From contig DLMH01000182.1 of the NCBI GenBank assembly GCA_002478115.1, forward strand, positions 1 through 36,092: a stretch of 36,092 nt of DNA, read 5' to 3'. Below the pieces are notes generated by a model. That model was given only the letters and a program-made list of their open reading frames with translations. It was not told the origin of the DNA and searched no databases. Shown one piece after another: positions 9,516 through 18,097 of the stretch (positions within the stretch are counted from its first letter, which is position 1; each line of letters starts with the position of its first letter). The stretch is from Candidatus Acidiferrum typicum. GTDB lineage: Bacteria > Acidobacteriota > Terriglobia > Acidiferrales > UBA7541. The position numbers were made by a program, and so were the translations under genes.

Positions 9516-12290
9516 CTAGCGGCCAGGGCTGAGGTCTCGTTCGATTGTCCGCTCTCTCTCCTGCGCCAGAGAAGGGGCCGGCTCGGTCCTTTGTGCCGCC
9601 GTCGGCCCTGCTGCGCGGGTCGACTCCAACGCAGATCGGTGTGAAACATCGCGGTTCAGCCCTTCGGCAAGAACGGCTTTGTCGTTGGTATAGACTTGCG
9701 CGTCGTGGCGGGCGCGCGACACCGCAACATATGCTAAGCGACGATTGACTAGCTTCTCTCCCCCTGCCTGGATGTCCACATGGATGAGCACTCGATCAGC
9801 AGTCTGACCCTGGCTGCTATGGCTTGTTACCGCGTAGCCGTAATCCAGATGCGGATTCTCTCGAATGTTGAACACGATCGCACGGCCCGAGTCGAGACGG
9901 ATTCGGAGGTTGCCGCTGCTGTCGAGCTTCTCGATGGTGCCCAGCTCACGGTTGGCGACACGCTGGTCTCGATTCGGGGCGGTGAACTGTATGCGGTCGC
10001 CTTCACTGAACGCTCGCTCTGCCTCTCGATACAGCGTAACGCCTTGCAGCCGACGCGGGTCATAGCTCAGACGCTGGCCATTCTCTCGTTCCACTGTGAC
10101 GTGGTTCTGTTTCTCATCCACGCTTTCGACGCGCGCGTACTCTCCTGGGGCGATGCCGGGTGTTTTGCTGCCCTTGGCGTACCGCACGACATTGCCGGGT
10201 TCGTATTGGGCGGCCCACTGGCGATCCGCACCGGTGATCTCCTGCCGGGCGACCAGCACCCTCATTCGGTGTTCGCGGTACGGCATCTGGTCCGTATCCT
10301 GCATGGCATAGTGAATCGCTCGGTTGATTGCCATCCGCGACTGGTTGTCAGGGGACACGACCAATGTGCCTTTGGGCTGCTTCGCGTATTCGTGCGCAAT
10401 CACAGCGATACGATCGTCCCGGTCGACGATCTCATGCACGCGGCCGTCGGCATCGAGTTTCTGCATCGCCTCCGTGACTTGGCCTCGCGAGAGCTTTTCA
10501 ACAACTTCCTTTAGTGCCGGGTCTTTCTGTCGCACGATTTCGTCCAATCGGGCCGTCTGGATTCCCGCTTCCTGCAATTGCTGATACGGTCGGCCCGCTT
10601 CAACGGCTTGGTGCTGGCGTGTATCGCCGACCAGCAGTACACGGTCATCTTTTTTGAGCCGGTGGAGGAATTCGTTCATTTGTCTGGTGCTCGCAAGACT
10701 TGATTCGTCCAGGATGTAAAGATGTTTCCGGCTATCGTGTTCCCCATTGGATTGGGCAAGATGCCGTTGCAACGTACTCGATGTGATTCCGGCTTCTTCC
10801 AATTTCTGCGCTGCACGAGAGGTGGGCGCCAACCCCTTGACGGTGTACTCCTCTCGCTCGGCAGCTTCCCGGATTGCTACCAGCGAGGTAGTCTTGCCCG
10901 CACCAGCGACACCTTCAAGCGCGATCACCTGATCTCGACTCAATAAGATTTGGTCTACAGCCAGGCGCTGGGTATCACTCAGATGCGGGTGGGCTTCTCG
11001 GATTGTTCTGCGCGTGCCAAAATTCGCCAGCGTGGGATGTTGGTCCTGCCCCGCCCGCATCGTATTGATCGTGTCCTGCTCATAGCCGATCATCTCCGCG
11101 GTTGTAAATGCCCTGCCAGGTGAACTGTCATTCTTCCGTGCTTCCACGAACTCTCCCGACTTGATGCGCTCTTCGAAGTCGGCTTTCACCTGGGCCAGTG
11201 TCGCTCCGCCCATGGAGCGCCTGAGTGCATCTGCCAGTAGAGCGCGCTCGTCGGCCACGGCGTCGCGTTCGAAGTTTCGTTCTTTGGCGAAGGTCACAGC
11301 CGAGTGTGCAATCTTCCCTCCCGAATCTTGGCCAACGGCGTAAGCCCTGTCTCTTGCCTGCACCCTTACACGCATAGGTTGATCACCCAACTCGAATGCC
11401 ATGTCCCTGTGCCGCCTCTGCATCTCTTCGTGGGAGAGTTCGATCTTGGCTTCACGCGTTTGGTACGCCGCGATCTGCGCCGCACCCGCCCCTCGTTGAT
11501 TCTCCTTCGCCAGATGCTCTTCGATCTGTTTCCGGCGCGGACTCGAAGCATCGAGATACTCGCGGCTGTAACCCTTGATTTCCGGTTGACCGCTTTTGCC
11601 GTGCTCGATCTCGTACCCCAACTCCTGCAAACGGTGTGCGAGCTCCGAGCGGTACACGACGGTAGCGTACTGCTGCGAGCGGTAAAGCTCCTGCGGTTGA
11701 AGTGGGCGTATATCATCGTTTGCAGTCTCGGTTAGGTTGAAGAAAACGACATGAGTGTGGAACTGCGGCGCTGCATAACCGTCTACGGGCCTCGCGCTGT
11801 CGTGCTCGAATCTCGCGGCGACCCACTTGCCTGTGGTCTCTGGCGGAAGATTCCCTCCAAGCCGGGCCTGGACATATCGCTCCAATTCGTCCAGAGCAAC
11901 TCCAACGCTGGCTCGATGGGCCCCCTGCACCCGTTCATCTCCGCCCACAAGCGCCGTCAGCGATACGCTTTTCGGTGCCGAGAACGTCGCATCCCAGCCA
12001 GCGCGGTGCTCCATCGCCTTAATCGTATCGCCTTGCTCGTTCACATATTCCCGCGCCGTCTGGTAGCGAACCAACTGTTCTCCGGTAAGGGGATCTTGGC
12101 CATCGCTGAGCCGCCGAAACTGTTCGTCCTGCACTCCGCCATGCAACCCCCACTTCTCGGCCAGTTTCCCGTGCCACTCGCCGCGTATCCGCTCGCCCTC
12201 GCTGTAGTAGTTTTCTTGTGCGTTGCTGAACTCCTCCTGGTGGTACGCACGAGCTTGACCTGCACTGAGCGGCTTGGAAATGGTAAGCAT
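9516..12290 (-). CDS. trwC: MobF relaxase-helicase, TrwC/TraI-like
   Basis: A 924-residue conjugative relaxase, close to the usual ~970 residues of TrwC. The N-terminal relaxase domain (1-~280) has tyrosines Tyr16 and Tyr28/Tyr29 in the positions used for nicking oriT, the SAPKSVSL motif (104-111) and the metal-binding His163 plus His178/His180 in PQFHTH. The C-terminal helicase has Walker A GVAGAGKTT (460-468), Walker B LYILDES (524-530), and late helicase motifs SHSSQGQTADRV and YVAVSRARHDAQVYT. All key residues look intact. The start ATG lies 6 nt after the stop of the coupling-protein gene, inside a GAGTAGAGG context, indicating translational coupling. It is the last gene of a trwA-B-C-ordered operon on a tRNA-linked element. 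Confidence 0.93.
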   Translation of the reverse strand: MLTISKPLSAGQARAYHQEEFSNAQENYYSEGERIRGEWHGKLAEKWGLHGGVQDEQFRRLSDGQDPLTGEQLVRYQTAREYVNEQGDTIKAMEHRAGWDATFSAPKSVSLTALVGGDERVQGAHRASVGVALDELERYVQARLGGNLPPETTGKWVAARFEHDSARPVDGYAAPQFHTHVVFFNLTETANDDIRPLQPQELYRSQQYATVVYRSELAHRLQELGYEIEHGKSGQPEIKGYSREYLDASSPRRKQIEEHLAKENQRGAGAAQIAAYQTREAKIELSHEEMQRRHRDMAFELGDQPMRVRVQARDRAYAVGQDSGGKIAHSAVTFAKERNFERDAVADERALLADALRRSMGGATLAQVKADFEERIKSGEFVEARKNDSSPGRAFTTAEMIGYEQDTINTMRAGQDQHPTLANFGTRRTIREAHPHLSDTQRLAVDQILLSRDQVIALEGVAGAGKTTSLVAIREAAEREEYTVKGLAPTSRAAQKLEEAGITSSTLQRHLAQSNGEHDSRKHLYILDESSLASTRQMNEFLHRLKKDDRVLLVGDTRQHQAVEAGRPYQQLQEAGIQTARLDEIVRQKDPALKEVVEKLSRGQVTEAMQKLDADGRVHEIVDRDDRIAVIAHEYAKQPKGTLVVSPDNQSRMAINRAIHYAMQDTDQMPYREHRMRVLVARQEITGADRQWAAQYEPGNVVRYAKGSKTPGIAPGEYARVESVDEKQNHVTVERENGQRLSYDPRRLQGVTLYREAERAFSEGDRIQFTAPNRDQRVANRELGTIEKLDSSGNLRIRLDSGRAIVFNIRENPHLDYGYAVTSHSSQGQTADRVLIHVDIQAGGEKLVNRRLAYVAVSRARHDAQVYTNDKAVLAEGLNRDVSHRSALESTRAAGPTAAQRTEPAPSLAQERERTIERDLSPGR

Positions 12291-12296
12291 GTGCCT

Positions 12297-13172
12297 CTAC
12301 TCGAAGAAGCGTCTCTCTGGTGGCTTCACTGCGTGTTCGAACTCTGGGTCCTGACTCGGCGTTTGCTCTATCGGCATGGGTTCCTGCGGCGTGCCATCTC
12401 GCTGCGGTGCGTTATCTGTTCCCGCAGCGACTGTCGCTATCTTGGGCGGCTCCTGGGGCGATGCCGCTTTCATGGTCAAGACACAGGGATTGTCTTTGGC
12501 GAGCGGAAGGTGGAGTTTCTTCTCGGAACCCATCACCCTGGTCAGGATCGTGCGAAGCGCGTTCACTAAGTCCCTGCCGCGGGATCTTCGCGTGCGGTTC
12601 GACTGCGCCACGGACATCAACTCCAAGCCTCTAGGTTTCCTCCCATAGCGCAGCGCCGAAGCACGATTGCGGTCCAGATACGTTGCAGGGAACAGGCCCG
12701 CGAAGAACAGAACCAGCCCAGCCCACAAAGCTGGCCGGATAAGATCCATAGGAGTTTGGTCGTGATAAATCAAGTTGCCAAGGTAGGCGTGCATCTCGAC
12801 GTTGTTGTAATAGGCGCGATGGAATTTAAGACGCAGCCCGCCATGCTTCGCGGCTTCCTCGATGAGCACGAAAACATTCTGCCCGCTGTCCGACATCGCG
12901 GGTACCACATCACTGTCCAGTGCCACTCGGCTCCCCTTCCGTGTAACAACCTGCAGCAGCGTGTACGAACCGTTGTCCCGCACTACACCCGCCATTTGGG
13001 AGCCCAGATAGGCAGGCAAATAATGTCGCTCGAGGGGCGTCCAGACCCGCATGTAACGGAAGCCCTGGATTCCAATAGTTGCCGCGAGGGAGATGAGCAC
13101 CAGGGCATAGGTGTAGACCGGCTGAATGCTCGGCCTGCTCGTGCTGTTTGCTCGGCTCCATTCCATGCGCAT
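12297..13172 (-). CDS. Coupling-protein remnant (TrwB/TraD-like N-domain), ATPase core missing
   Basis: A 291-residue product. The ATG at 13172 has GGAG 7 nt upstream. A first membrane segment lies at about residues 20-38 (TYALVLISLAATIGIQ) and a second at about 147-165 (PALWAGLVLFFAGLFPATYL), followed by a basic RYGRKPRGLELMSVAQ stretch. This is the layout of type IV coupling protein N-termini just before the ATPase. The segment LHLPLAKDNPCVLTM corresponds to the strand that normally leads into a GDSGTGKS-type Walker A. Here it runs directly into KAASPQEPP and a Pro/Gln-rich tail ending RRFFE. No Walker A or B is present. Position between an RHH protein and a MobF relaxase supports a TrwB origin. 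The family link is from recalled sequence pattern, and a specialised stand-alone anchor protein is the alternative. Confidence 0.65.
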   Translation of the reverse strand: MRMEWSRANSTSRPSIQPVYTYALVLISLAATIGIQGFRYMRVWTPLERHYLPAYLGSQMAGVVRDNGSYTLLQVVTRKGSRVALDSDVVPAMSDSGQNVFVLIEEAAKHGGLRLKFHRAYYNNVEMHAYLGNLIYHDQTPMDLIRPALWAGLVLFFAGLFPATYLDRNRASALRYGRKPRGLELMSVAQSNRTRRSRGRDLVNALRTILTRVMGSEKKLHLPLAKDNPCVLTMKAASPQEPPKIATVAAGTDNAPQRDGTPQEPMPIEQTPSQDPEFEHAVKPPERRFFE

Positions 13173-13197
13173 TGCTTAGCTCCGATTGGGTTGTCTC

Positions 13198-13527
13198 TCA
13201 GCCCCTTTGTGGTTCCGTAGTTGCGCTTGTCAGCCGTTCCATCGCTTTCGCCAACTTACTCGCGTCGGCCCGTTTAATAATGTCGTCCATGGCCGTGCTT
13301 GTGAGCGGCTCCCGATTGGCAATAATGAACAGGATATTCATCAGGATCATTCGCAGGGCTAACAATTCCGCCACAACCGTTTGCTCGGCGGGACTTGGCT
13401 TCGCTGCCTTCAACAGAGCATCGCGCACCCACTCGCTAATCGTTTGATCGCCCGCGAGGGTTTCAAGCTGCGCGTACTCCTCTTCAGTGACTTTGGTGCT
13501 GATGGATTTGCTGCGTGGTGTAGGCAT
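13198..13527 (-). CDS. RHH mobilisation accessory protein (TrwA/MobC-like)
   Basis: A 109-residue protein. The ATG at 13527 has GGGAG 6 nt upstream. Its N-terminal ~40 residues (KSISTKVTEEEYAQLETLA, then SEWVRDALL) fit a ribbon-helix-helix DNA-binding fold: a short beta strand, a helix and a second helix. The remainder is helical and could mediate multimerisation or relaxase contact. Proteins like this bind oriT and repress their own operon in R388-type systems. It starts the operon, 25 bp before the coupling-protein remnant, with three 16-nt near-palindromes at 13596-13689 upstream of it that could be its operators. The exact family name is inferred from context. Confidence 0.75.
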   Translation of the reverse strand: MPTPRSKSISTKVTEEEYAQLETLAGDQTISEWVRDALLKAAKPSPAEQTVVAELLALRMILMNILFIIANREPLTSTAMDDIIKRADASKLAKAMERLTSATTEPQRG

Positions 13528-13795
13528 TCGGCACTCCCGAATTCAGTTCAAAGGCAGGCCAGTAGGCGCGGTGTGTCGCCCAACAAAATCAACAAGTTCC
13601 CATACGGGAACCACAGGTTGGAGAACAGGAACCACGGTGAGCGGAAAGTTGCTAGCTGCCACGTTTGCAATAAGTTCCCGTATAGCAACCTCGGTTGCCG
13701 TACAGCACCCGAAACGGGGTGACGTGTCATTCCCCCCACCCGGTGCCGCAGGCACCGCTCTTCGAACGCGCGGCACAAACCACCGATTCGCGCAA
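13528..13795. promoter_or_regulatory. Candidate oriT/operator region rich in inverted repeats
   Basis: This 268-bp spacer has three 16-nt elements of form GTT(10 nt)AAC: GTTCCCATACGGGAAC (13596-13611, a perfect 6-bp-arm palindrome), GTTGGAGAACAGGAAC (13617-13632) and GTTCCCGTATAGCAAC (13674-13689). The first two start 21 bp apart, two helical turns. There is also GCAACC-TC-GGTTGC (13685-13698), a 7-bp inverted pair GTTGCTA/TAGCAAC (13648-13654 and 13683-13689) and a hairpin CGGTGCC-GCA-GGCACCG (13741-13757). Clusters like this upstream of a trwA-trwB-trwC operon are where oriT and accessory-protein sites lie. The nic site cannot be assigned. Confidence 0.55.
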
Positions 13796-14950
13796 TCAAC
13801 CCTGTTCTCCATACTCCAGTTGAAGCTCCCGCAACCACCTCTGAACCTCGGGGACGGCCCACGCCTTCTGGAACAATTCGCGAAGGGCGTCCCATTCCTT
13901 CTCGGTGAACTCGACGTCCACATTGCTTTGCCGCAGCCAAACCGTGAACTTCGCTGGCCCCTTCTCCTTGGCCCGCGTCATGAGAAAATGCCTGCCGTTC
14001 CAGGAACGCTTGGCCGACCATTCTTCGAGCATGGCGCGGAACTCGGCTAGGTTGGGATACCGGGCAATGAGATAGCTCACCCGGCGCACTGGGCCGAAGT
14101 CGATGCGCACACCCAATTCCGCGCGACCGATCCCCGTAAACGAGATCTCCAGCTCGCCCGACTTCAATGGCTCGGGCAGGATGATCCGGTTGCGGAAATC
14201 ATCCTCGATGGGGCCACCCGGTCGCACCGGTTGGCGGTCGTGCCGCACCCAGTGGCCCCTGGCAGCGAGCCCCCAAAGCGTTGACCAGTACGGGGCGAGA
14301 ACCTGGTCGAGCCGTGTGCTCTCGACTCCTTCGTCCCGGACGGCCATGAGAAAGCACTGGCCAATCGTGCCGGGCCGCTCCCATTTTTCCGTGGGGTTTA
14401 GCAGGTCCCTCCGAATCGCAATTTGCTTCAAAATGGTTTGATCTCGCCGCTCCGCATCGTCATCAGGGAGTTTGACATCTGTGGAGCCACCGCCCAGGTT
14501 CCCAAAGTAATACCAGGCCCGTTTGCTGGCGCGGTTCTTCCGGCTGATGTAGACCGCCTCAAAAGCTGCGAGCAAGGTAAGGTAGGACTCTCTGGAGGGG
14601 ATCGCGGGGCTGAGTTCCGGTGGCTCCTGAGTTTCTTCCTCAGTGCCCGCTTGTACATAGTGGGCAAGAACATCCCATTCGGCGGCGGAAAGAGTGTGCC
14701 GCGACTCCCATTTCTTGCGAATGCCATAGAGGGAAGCAGTCGGGGTGCGGAGCATTTCGTGACGCGATGCCTCACGGTCCATGTCCACAGCGCGGTCCTC
14801 GATCACCAAGAAGGCAGCCTCGGCCAGAGAGACGTCACGGCCCGTCTGGTCGGTCAAGGACCTCTGATAGCGTTCGAGGAGCTTGAGGCGGTCCTCGTTG
14901 AGGCGAATGGAAATGACCTCGTGGCGGGGTTTCTTGGAGAGGATTGGCAT
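13796..14950 (-). CDS. Hypothetical protein with RHH-like N-terminus, element-associated
   Basis: I do not recognise a named family. The ATG at 14950 is preferred: AGGAGG lies 13 nt upstream, and longer in-frame extensions up to 15265 read through the neighbouring HTH gene region with cysteine-rich, non-conserved-looking sequence. The product is 384 residues. It begins MPILSKKPRHEVISIRLNED, then a predicted helix-rich segment with SLAEAAFLVIEDRA, which could be a ribbon-helix-helix or related DNA-binding fold. The rest is a mixed alpha/beta region with no enzymatic motif I can identify. It is divergent from the HTH/integrase pair and lies upstream of the mob operon, so a role in control or maintenance of the element is inferred. 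Confidence 0.7.
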   Translation of the reverse strand: MPILSKKPRHEVISIRLNEDRLKLLERYQRSLTDQTGRDVSLAEAAFLVIEDRAVDMDREASRHEMLRTPTASLYGIRKKWESRHTLSAAEWDVLAHYVQAGTEEETQEPPELSPAIPSRESYLTLLAAFEAVYISRKNRASKRAWYYFGNLGGGSTDVKLPDDDAERRDQTILKQIAIRRDLLNPTEKWERPGTIGQCFLMAVRDEGVESTRLDQVLAPYWSTLWGLAARGHWVRHDRQPVRPGGPIEDDFRNRIILPEPLKSGELEISFTGIGRAELGVRIDFGPVRRVSYLIARYPNLAEFRAMLEEWSAKRSWNGRHFLMTRAKEKGPAKFTVWLRQSNVDVEFTEKEWDALRELFQKAWAVPEVQRWLRELQLEYGEQG

Positions 14951-15084
14951 ATAGTTGACACAACCTCCTACTGTAGGTGTAGCATCAGAGTTAGATGTTA
15001 TCTCATCCCGGGAGGGTTGCCAAGAGAATTCTTCAGAGGGCAATCCACCGGGTCTCCAGAGGGATACCAAGCCGGAACAGCCAC

Positions 15085-15501
15085 ATGAAACACCGCAATG
15101 CCCAATTCGCCGCGCGCAAGAACCCAGACTCACCAAGAGTGCATGGCTTGCGCCTCGCAGTAGGTTCATCGCCCGAAGAATCTGTGCGAAGCCCTGAGAA
15201 CCCGCGTGACAAAACAGGGGCATCCTCAACTCCACCGCGCCAGGTGGAGGTTTTTGACTTGCCACTCACTGATGCATCGGACGAGGCCACAGTTGGGAGA
15301 GAGGGAGACAGAGACCAGTTGCTTACAGTAGGGGAAGTAGCCGACCTGTTACGGGTGCCTGTCTCCTGGGTCTATGGGAAGACACGCGAGCGATTTCGTG
15401 GACGTCTGCCGGGCTACCGCTTGGGCAAATACTGGCGCTTCAAGAAGGATGAAGTACTGGCGTGGGTCATGCGTCATGGCGGAGTTGAGCATGGCAATTG
15501 A
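15085..15501 (+). CDS. Small HTH DNA-binding protein, excisionase-like
   Basis: A 138-residue product if started at the ATG at 15085. The start is uncertain because the ribosome-binding site is weak (GGAAC 7 nt upstream). The first ~75 residues are Pro/Ser/Arg-rich and look disordered. The C-terminal ~60 residues (QLLTVGEVADLLRVPVSW, then YRLGKYWRFKKDEVLAWV) match the helix-turn-helix_17/MerR-like fold of excisionases and element regulators. It overlaps or abuts the integrase gene start region, so the two are probably co-transcribed and this may be the recombination directionality factor. That role is inferred from position. Confidence 0.75.
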   Translation: MKHRNAQFAARKNPDSPRVHGLRLAVGSSPEESVRSPENPRDKTGASSTPPRQVEVFDLPLTDASDEATVGREGDRDQLLTVGEVADLLRVPVSWVYGKTRERFRGRLPGYRLGKYWRFKKDEVLAWVMRHGGVEHGN

Positions 15502-15562
15502 CAGGGGCGCTAAACTCTTAGCTGACGCAGTAAGAGGCGGACGAGCCAGCCGAAAGGAGAGT

Positions 15563-16738
15563 ATGGCTCGACCGCGATATCAAGATGGCAGTCTCTTTGT
15601 CCGTGGTAAACGAAGAAAGGTGTGGATTCTGCGCTGGAGAGAGGACGTGCTGCAGCCAAATGGAGCGGTCAAGAGAGTTCAGCGTGCTGAGACTCTCGGA
15701 CCGGTCAGTACCATCAGCAGGCAAAATGCACGCGCCGTCCTCCACAACAGGGTAGAGACCGAGAATCAGAGCCAGCACCGGCCGCAAGCGACCATGACCC
15801 TCTCCGATTTTGTGAGAGATGAGTGGCGAACGAATGCGGCATTGGCTTTAAAGAAGAGCACAGTGCGGTATTATGACTTCCAACTCGAAAGGCACATCAT
15901 CCCGGCATTCGGCTCGTGCTCGCTTTGCGAACTGAGCCGCGTGCGGATTGAGTCATTGTTGTCGAATCTGAAGCAAAAGGGGCATGCAAACGGCACGATT
16001 CGTGGTGTTCGCGCGACCTTCTCGACGGTGCTGCAGACCGCCGTAGAGCGTGGCTACCTCGACAAGAACGCAGCGCATGGCATCCGCATTCGCGAAACAG
16101 GTGTCAGGCGCGAGCACCGCTTCTACTCGCCTGCTCAGATTCGACAGCTCCTCACCGAGTTGCCGGAGCCTTGCCGCACAGTAATTCAAGTCGCCGTGCT
16201 GACGGGAATGCGAATCGGCGAGATTCTCGCTCTTCGGTGGAAACGCGTAGACCTGCTGCGAGGGACGGTCGAAGTCGCCGAGACGTTTTCCGAAGGCGAG
16301 TTCGGCTCACCGAAAACGCGCAGTAGCTGTCGCGTGATACCGGTGAGTTCAACCCTGCGACAAGTTCTTGAAGCACATCGTTCCGCATCCGCTGCAAGAA
16401 CGCCGAACGACCTGGTTTTTAGAACGCGTCAGGGAACCCCACTCAGTTCGAAGAATCTATACAACCGAGTGCTCGCGCCGGCCTGTGATCGGATCAAGCA
16501 GCCACGCGTGTCTTGGCACTCATTTCGACACACTCATGCGACGCTACTCACAGAGGTAGGAGAGTCCATCAAGACCGCACAGGCTTTGCTGGGCCACTCG
16601 GATCTTGGGACGACCCTCAACACCTATGCGCATGTGATCCCCGACTCGCAACGACGCGCCGTGGAGCGAGTCGCGGGAGTTTTGTTCTCAGATGTTCTCA
16701 AGTTGGAAGATAGCGCGAAAAACGGGCAGGTCAACTGA
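15563..16738 (+). CDS. int: Tyrosine recombinase/integrase
   Basis: A 391-residue phage-type site-specific recombinase. The ATG at 15563 gives the family-typical start MARPRYQDGSLFVRG and has AAAGGAG 3 nt upstream. An in-frame ATG at 15491, inside the HTH gene, has GGAG at 6-nt spacing and is a real alternative. An N-terminal arm-binding region and SAM-like core-binding domain (~78-165) precede the catalytic domain. The catalytic set is complete: Arg217 in TGMRIGE, Lys251 in the SPKTRSS hairpin, His319 and Arg322 in WHSFRHTH, His345 in LGHSDLGTT and nucleophile Tyr355 in TYAHVIP. The gene points at and ends 27 bp from the CCA end of a tRNA gene, the standard layout for tRNA-targeted elements. 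Confidence 0.93.
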   Translation: MARPRYQDGSLFVRGKRRKVWILRWREDVLQPNGAVKRVQRAETLGPVSTISRQNARAVLHNRVETENQSQHRPQATMTLSDFVRDEWRTNAALALKKSTVRYYDFQLERHIIPAFGSCSLCELSRVRIESLLSNLKQKGHANGTIRGVRATFSTVLQTAVERGYLDKNAAHGIRIRETGVRREHRFYSPAQIRQLLTELPEPCRTVIQVAVLTGMRIGEILALRWKRVDLLRGTVEVAETFSEGEFGSPKTRSSCRVIPVSSTLRQVLEAHRSASAARTPNDLVFRTRQGTPLSSKNLYNRVLAPACDRIKQPRVSWHSFRHTHATLLTEVGESIKTAQALLGHSDLGTTLNTYAHVIPDSQRRAVERVAGVLFSDVLKLEDSAKNGQVN

Positions 16739-16765
16739 CTGTGTTGACAGGACTTAAAAAACAGT

Positions 16766-16841
<76 letters not shown>

Positions 16842-17006
16842 CACGCCTTCTCAATATTACATCGAAAATAGCGGGTTCACCTACGGCACTCACGCACGCA
16901 ACGGGGCTGGCGCACTGGCGCCAGTTTCGGCGCGAGTTGGAGGCAAGGGTTAGAAGGCGATTCGAAACCCTTCGTGCAAATGTTCGGTCCTATGCCGCTT
17001 AGTTCT

Positions 17007-17747
17007 TCAGGTGCGCCCAAGCTGGAGCAGCCTTCTGCCAACCAGGAGGTACCAGATCATGAGCGAGAGCCCGCCACAGATGGCAATTACAAACCCCACG
17101 TTAGGCAACCCCCCTACGAAAGTTGCGAAGATTTCAACGACGATTAGCAGCGCATTCCCCAGAATTCCTGCGCAGGCGGTCGCTTTGCTGAAGACCCTGC
17201 CTCTCAGCATGACCGCGGAGATTACCAAGCATGCGAATTCTATAAGGGGAATACCAGCGCGGCTTTGGCCCTCTGCCAGCATCGCCTGCCCTGCCGCGGC
17301 TAACAGAGCTCTCTGCGCATCCGTGATGGCAACTGCGTATTGGCGGCTCAGGGAAAGCATAGGGAAGGCCCTGCTGCTGGCGAGGTAAACCGCCAGCCCC
17401 ACGAAGAAAAGAATCGTGCCGAACGCCCCGTACGCTCCGTGGTCTCGCCTGAGGGCCGAGTAGATGGCCAAAATCGTCGGGGCTAAAAAGGCGGCTCCAA
17501 TGATATTCAAGAGACCGAGGTTGCGCAGCGCCAGAAACCAATGGTTCTGAAAGAGAGTGAACCAGTCGAGTACGGTCACCGTCCCCTGCGACAATCCAGC
17601 CACGCCCGGAAGGAAACTGATGGCGACCTCGGCGAGCGGAAACACCACCATAATCAGGGCAGTGATTCCGCCGACTCTGTAGAGACTCTTCCAGCCGGGA
17701 TCTTCCGTTTCGGCATCAAAACCCTGCCTTAGTTCCGACCGCGACAC
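17007..17747 (-). CDS. DUF4386-like multi-pass membrane protein
   Basis: A 246-residue integral membrane protein starting at a GTG at 17747. GGGGAG lies 6 nt upstream, and the stop TAA of a preceding frame abuts the start. It has about six hydrophobic segments (roughly residues 26-48, 75-95, 105-125, 165-183, 190-210, 215-238). The arrangement LYRVGGITAL at the N-terminus, RNLGLLNIIGA in the middle and YAVAITDAQRALLAAAGQA before a long helix fits DUF4386, a family of unknown function. It lies just outside the tRNA on the chromosomal side and points toward it. No function can be assigned. Confidence 0.75.
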   Translation of the reverse strand: MSRSELRQGFDAETEDPGWKSLYRVGGITALIMVVFPLAEVAISFLPGVAGLSQGTVTVLDWFTLFQNHWFLALRNLGLLNIIGAAFLAPTILAIYSALRRDHGAYGAFGTILFFVGLAVYLASSRAFPMLSLSRQYAVAITDAQRALLAAAGQAMLAEGQSRAGIPLIEFACLVISAVMLRGRVFSKATACAGILGNALLIVVEIFATFVGGLPNVGFVIAICGGLSLMIWYLLVGRRLLQLGRT

Positions 17748-18063
17748 TTAGTTCTCCCCGGGAATCTCTCGTTTGACTTTAACAACTGTGTCTATTGTAT
17801 GGCCATCTCGCCTGATCGCAACGATGGGAAATGGACTCGTACCGGGGACACCCGCAACCGCCGGCGTTCCCGTCGCTGCGGATCTCTGTGAGAAGGAAGG
17901 AATAGACCTGGCCGCTGGCGGTGATGAGATCCAGGTTACATCGAATGGCAGCCTGGGCGGACGCGTGGTGTCTGTTTGCGGCCACTCCCCCCTCAAATGC
18001 GCGAAGAATAGCGTGCGTTATCGCCAGGGAATAGGGAACAGGAATCAGTTCCCTGCCGCTCAA
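17748..18063 (-). pseudogene. Possible frameshifted small gene of unknown function
   Basis: Two overlapping minus-strand frames share this interval. The upstream frame begins at a TTG (18063) behind AAGGGG with 5-nt spacing and reads plausibly through LDLITASGQVYSFLLTEIRS to about 17880, then becomes cysteine-rich and ends at 17779. The other frame gives a plausible tail (PFPIVAIRRDGHTIDTVVK) ending with TAA directly at the GTG of the DUF4386 gene. One frameshift near 17880 would join them. The first part faintly recalls VirB9/TrbG-like or cell-surface beta-domain proteins (TASG-x-YSFLL), but not enough to name it. Treat it as unassigned. Confidence 0.3.
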
Positions 18064-18097
18064 GCCATCCCCTTACGAATTCCAAGAACCGGAGGAC

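Noticed and set aside
9242..9532. 96-codon plus-strand frame in the spacer next to the relaxase gene
   Set aside because: Arg/Pro-rich with no domain, overlaps the relaxase 3' end, no clear ribosome-binding site.
13741..13757. Hairpin CGGTGCC-GCA-GGCACCG as an intrinsic terminator for the 384-residue gene
   Set aside because: No T-run follows on the minus strand; it fits equally well as part of the oriT-like inverted-repeat cluster, so I did not call a terminator.
14951..15265. N-terminal extension of the 384-residue protein to 489 residues
   Set aside because: The extension overlaps the divergent HTH gene, is Cys-rich and unlike the rest, while the ATG at 14950 has AGGAGG upstream.
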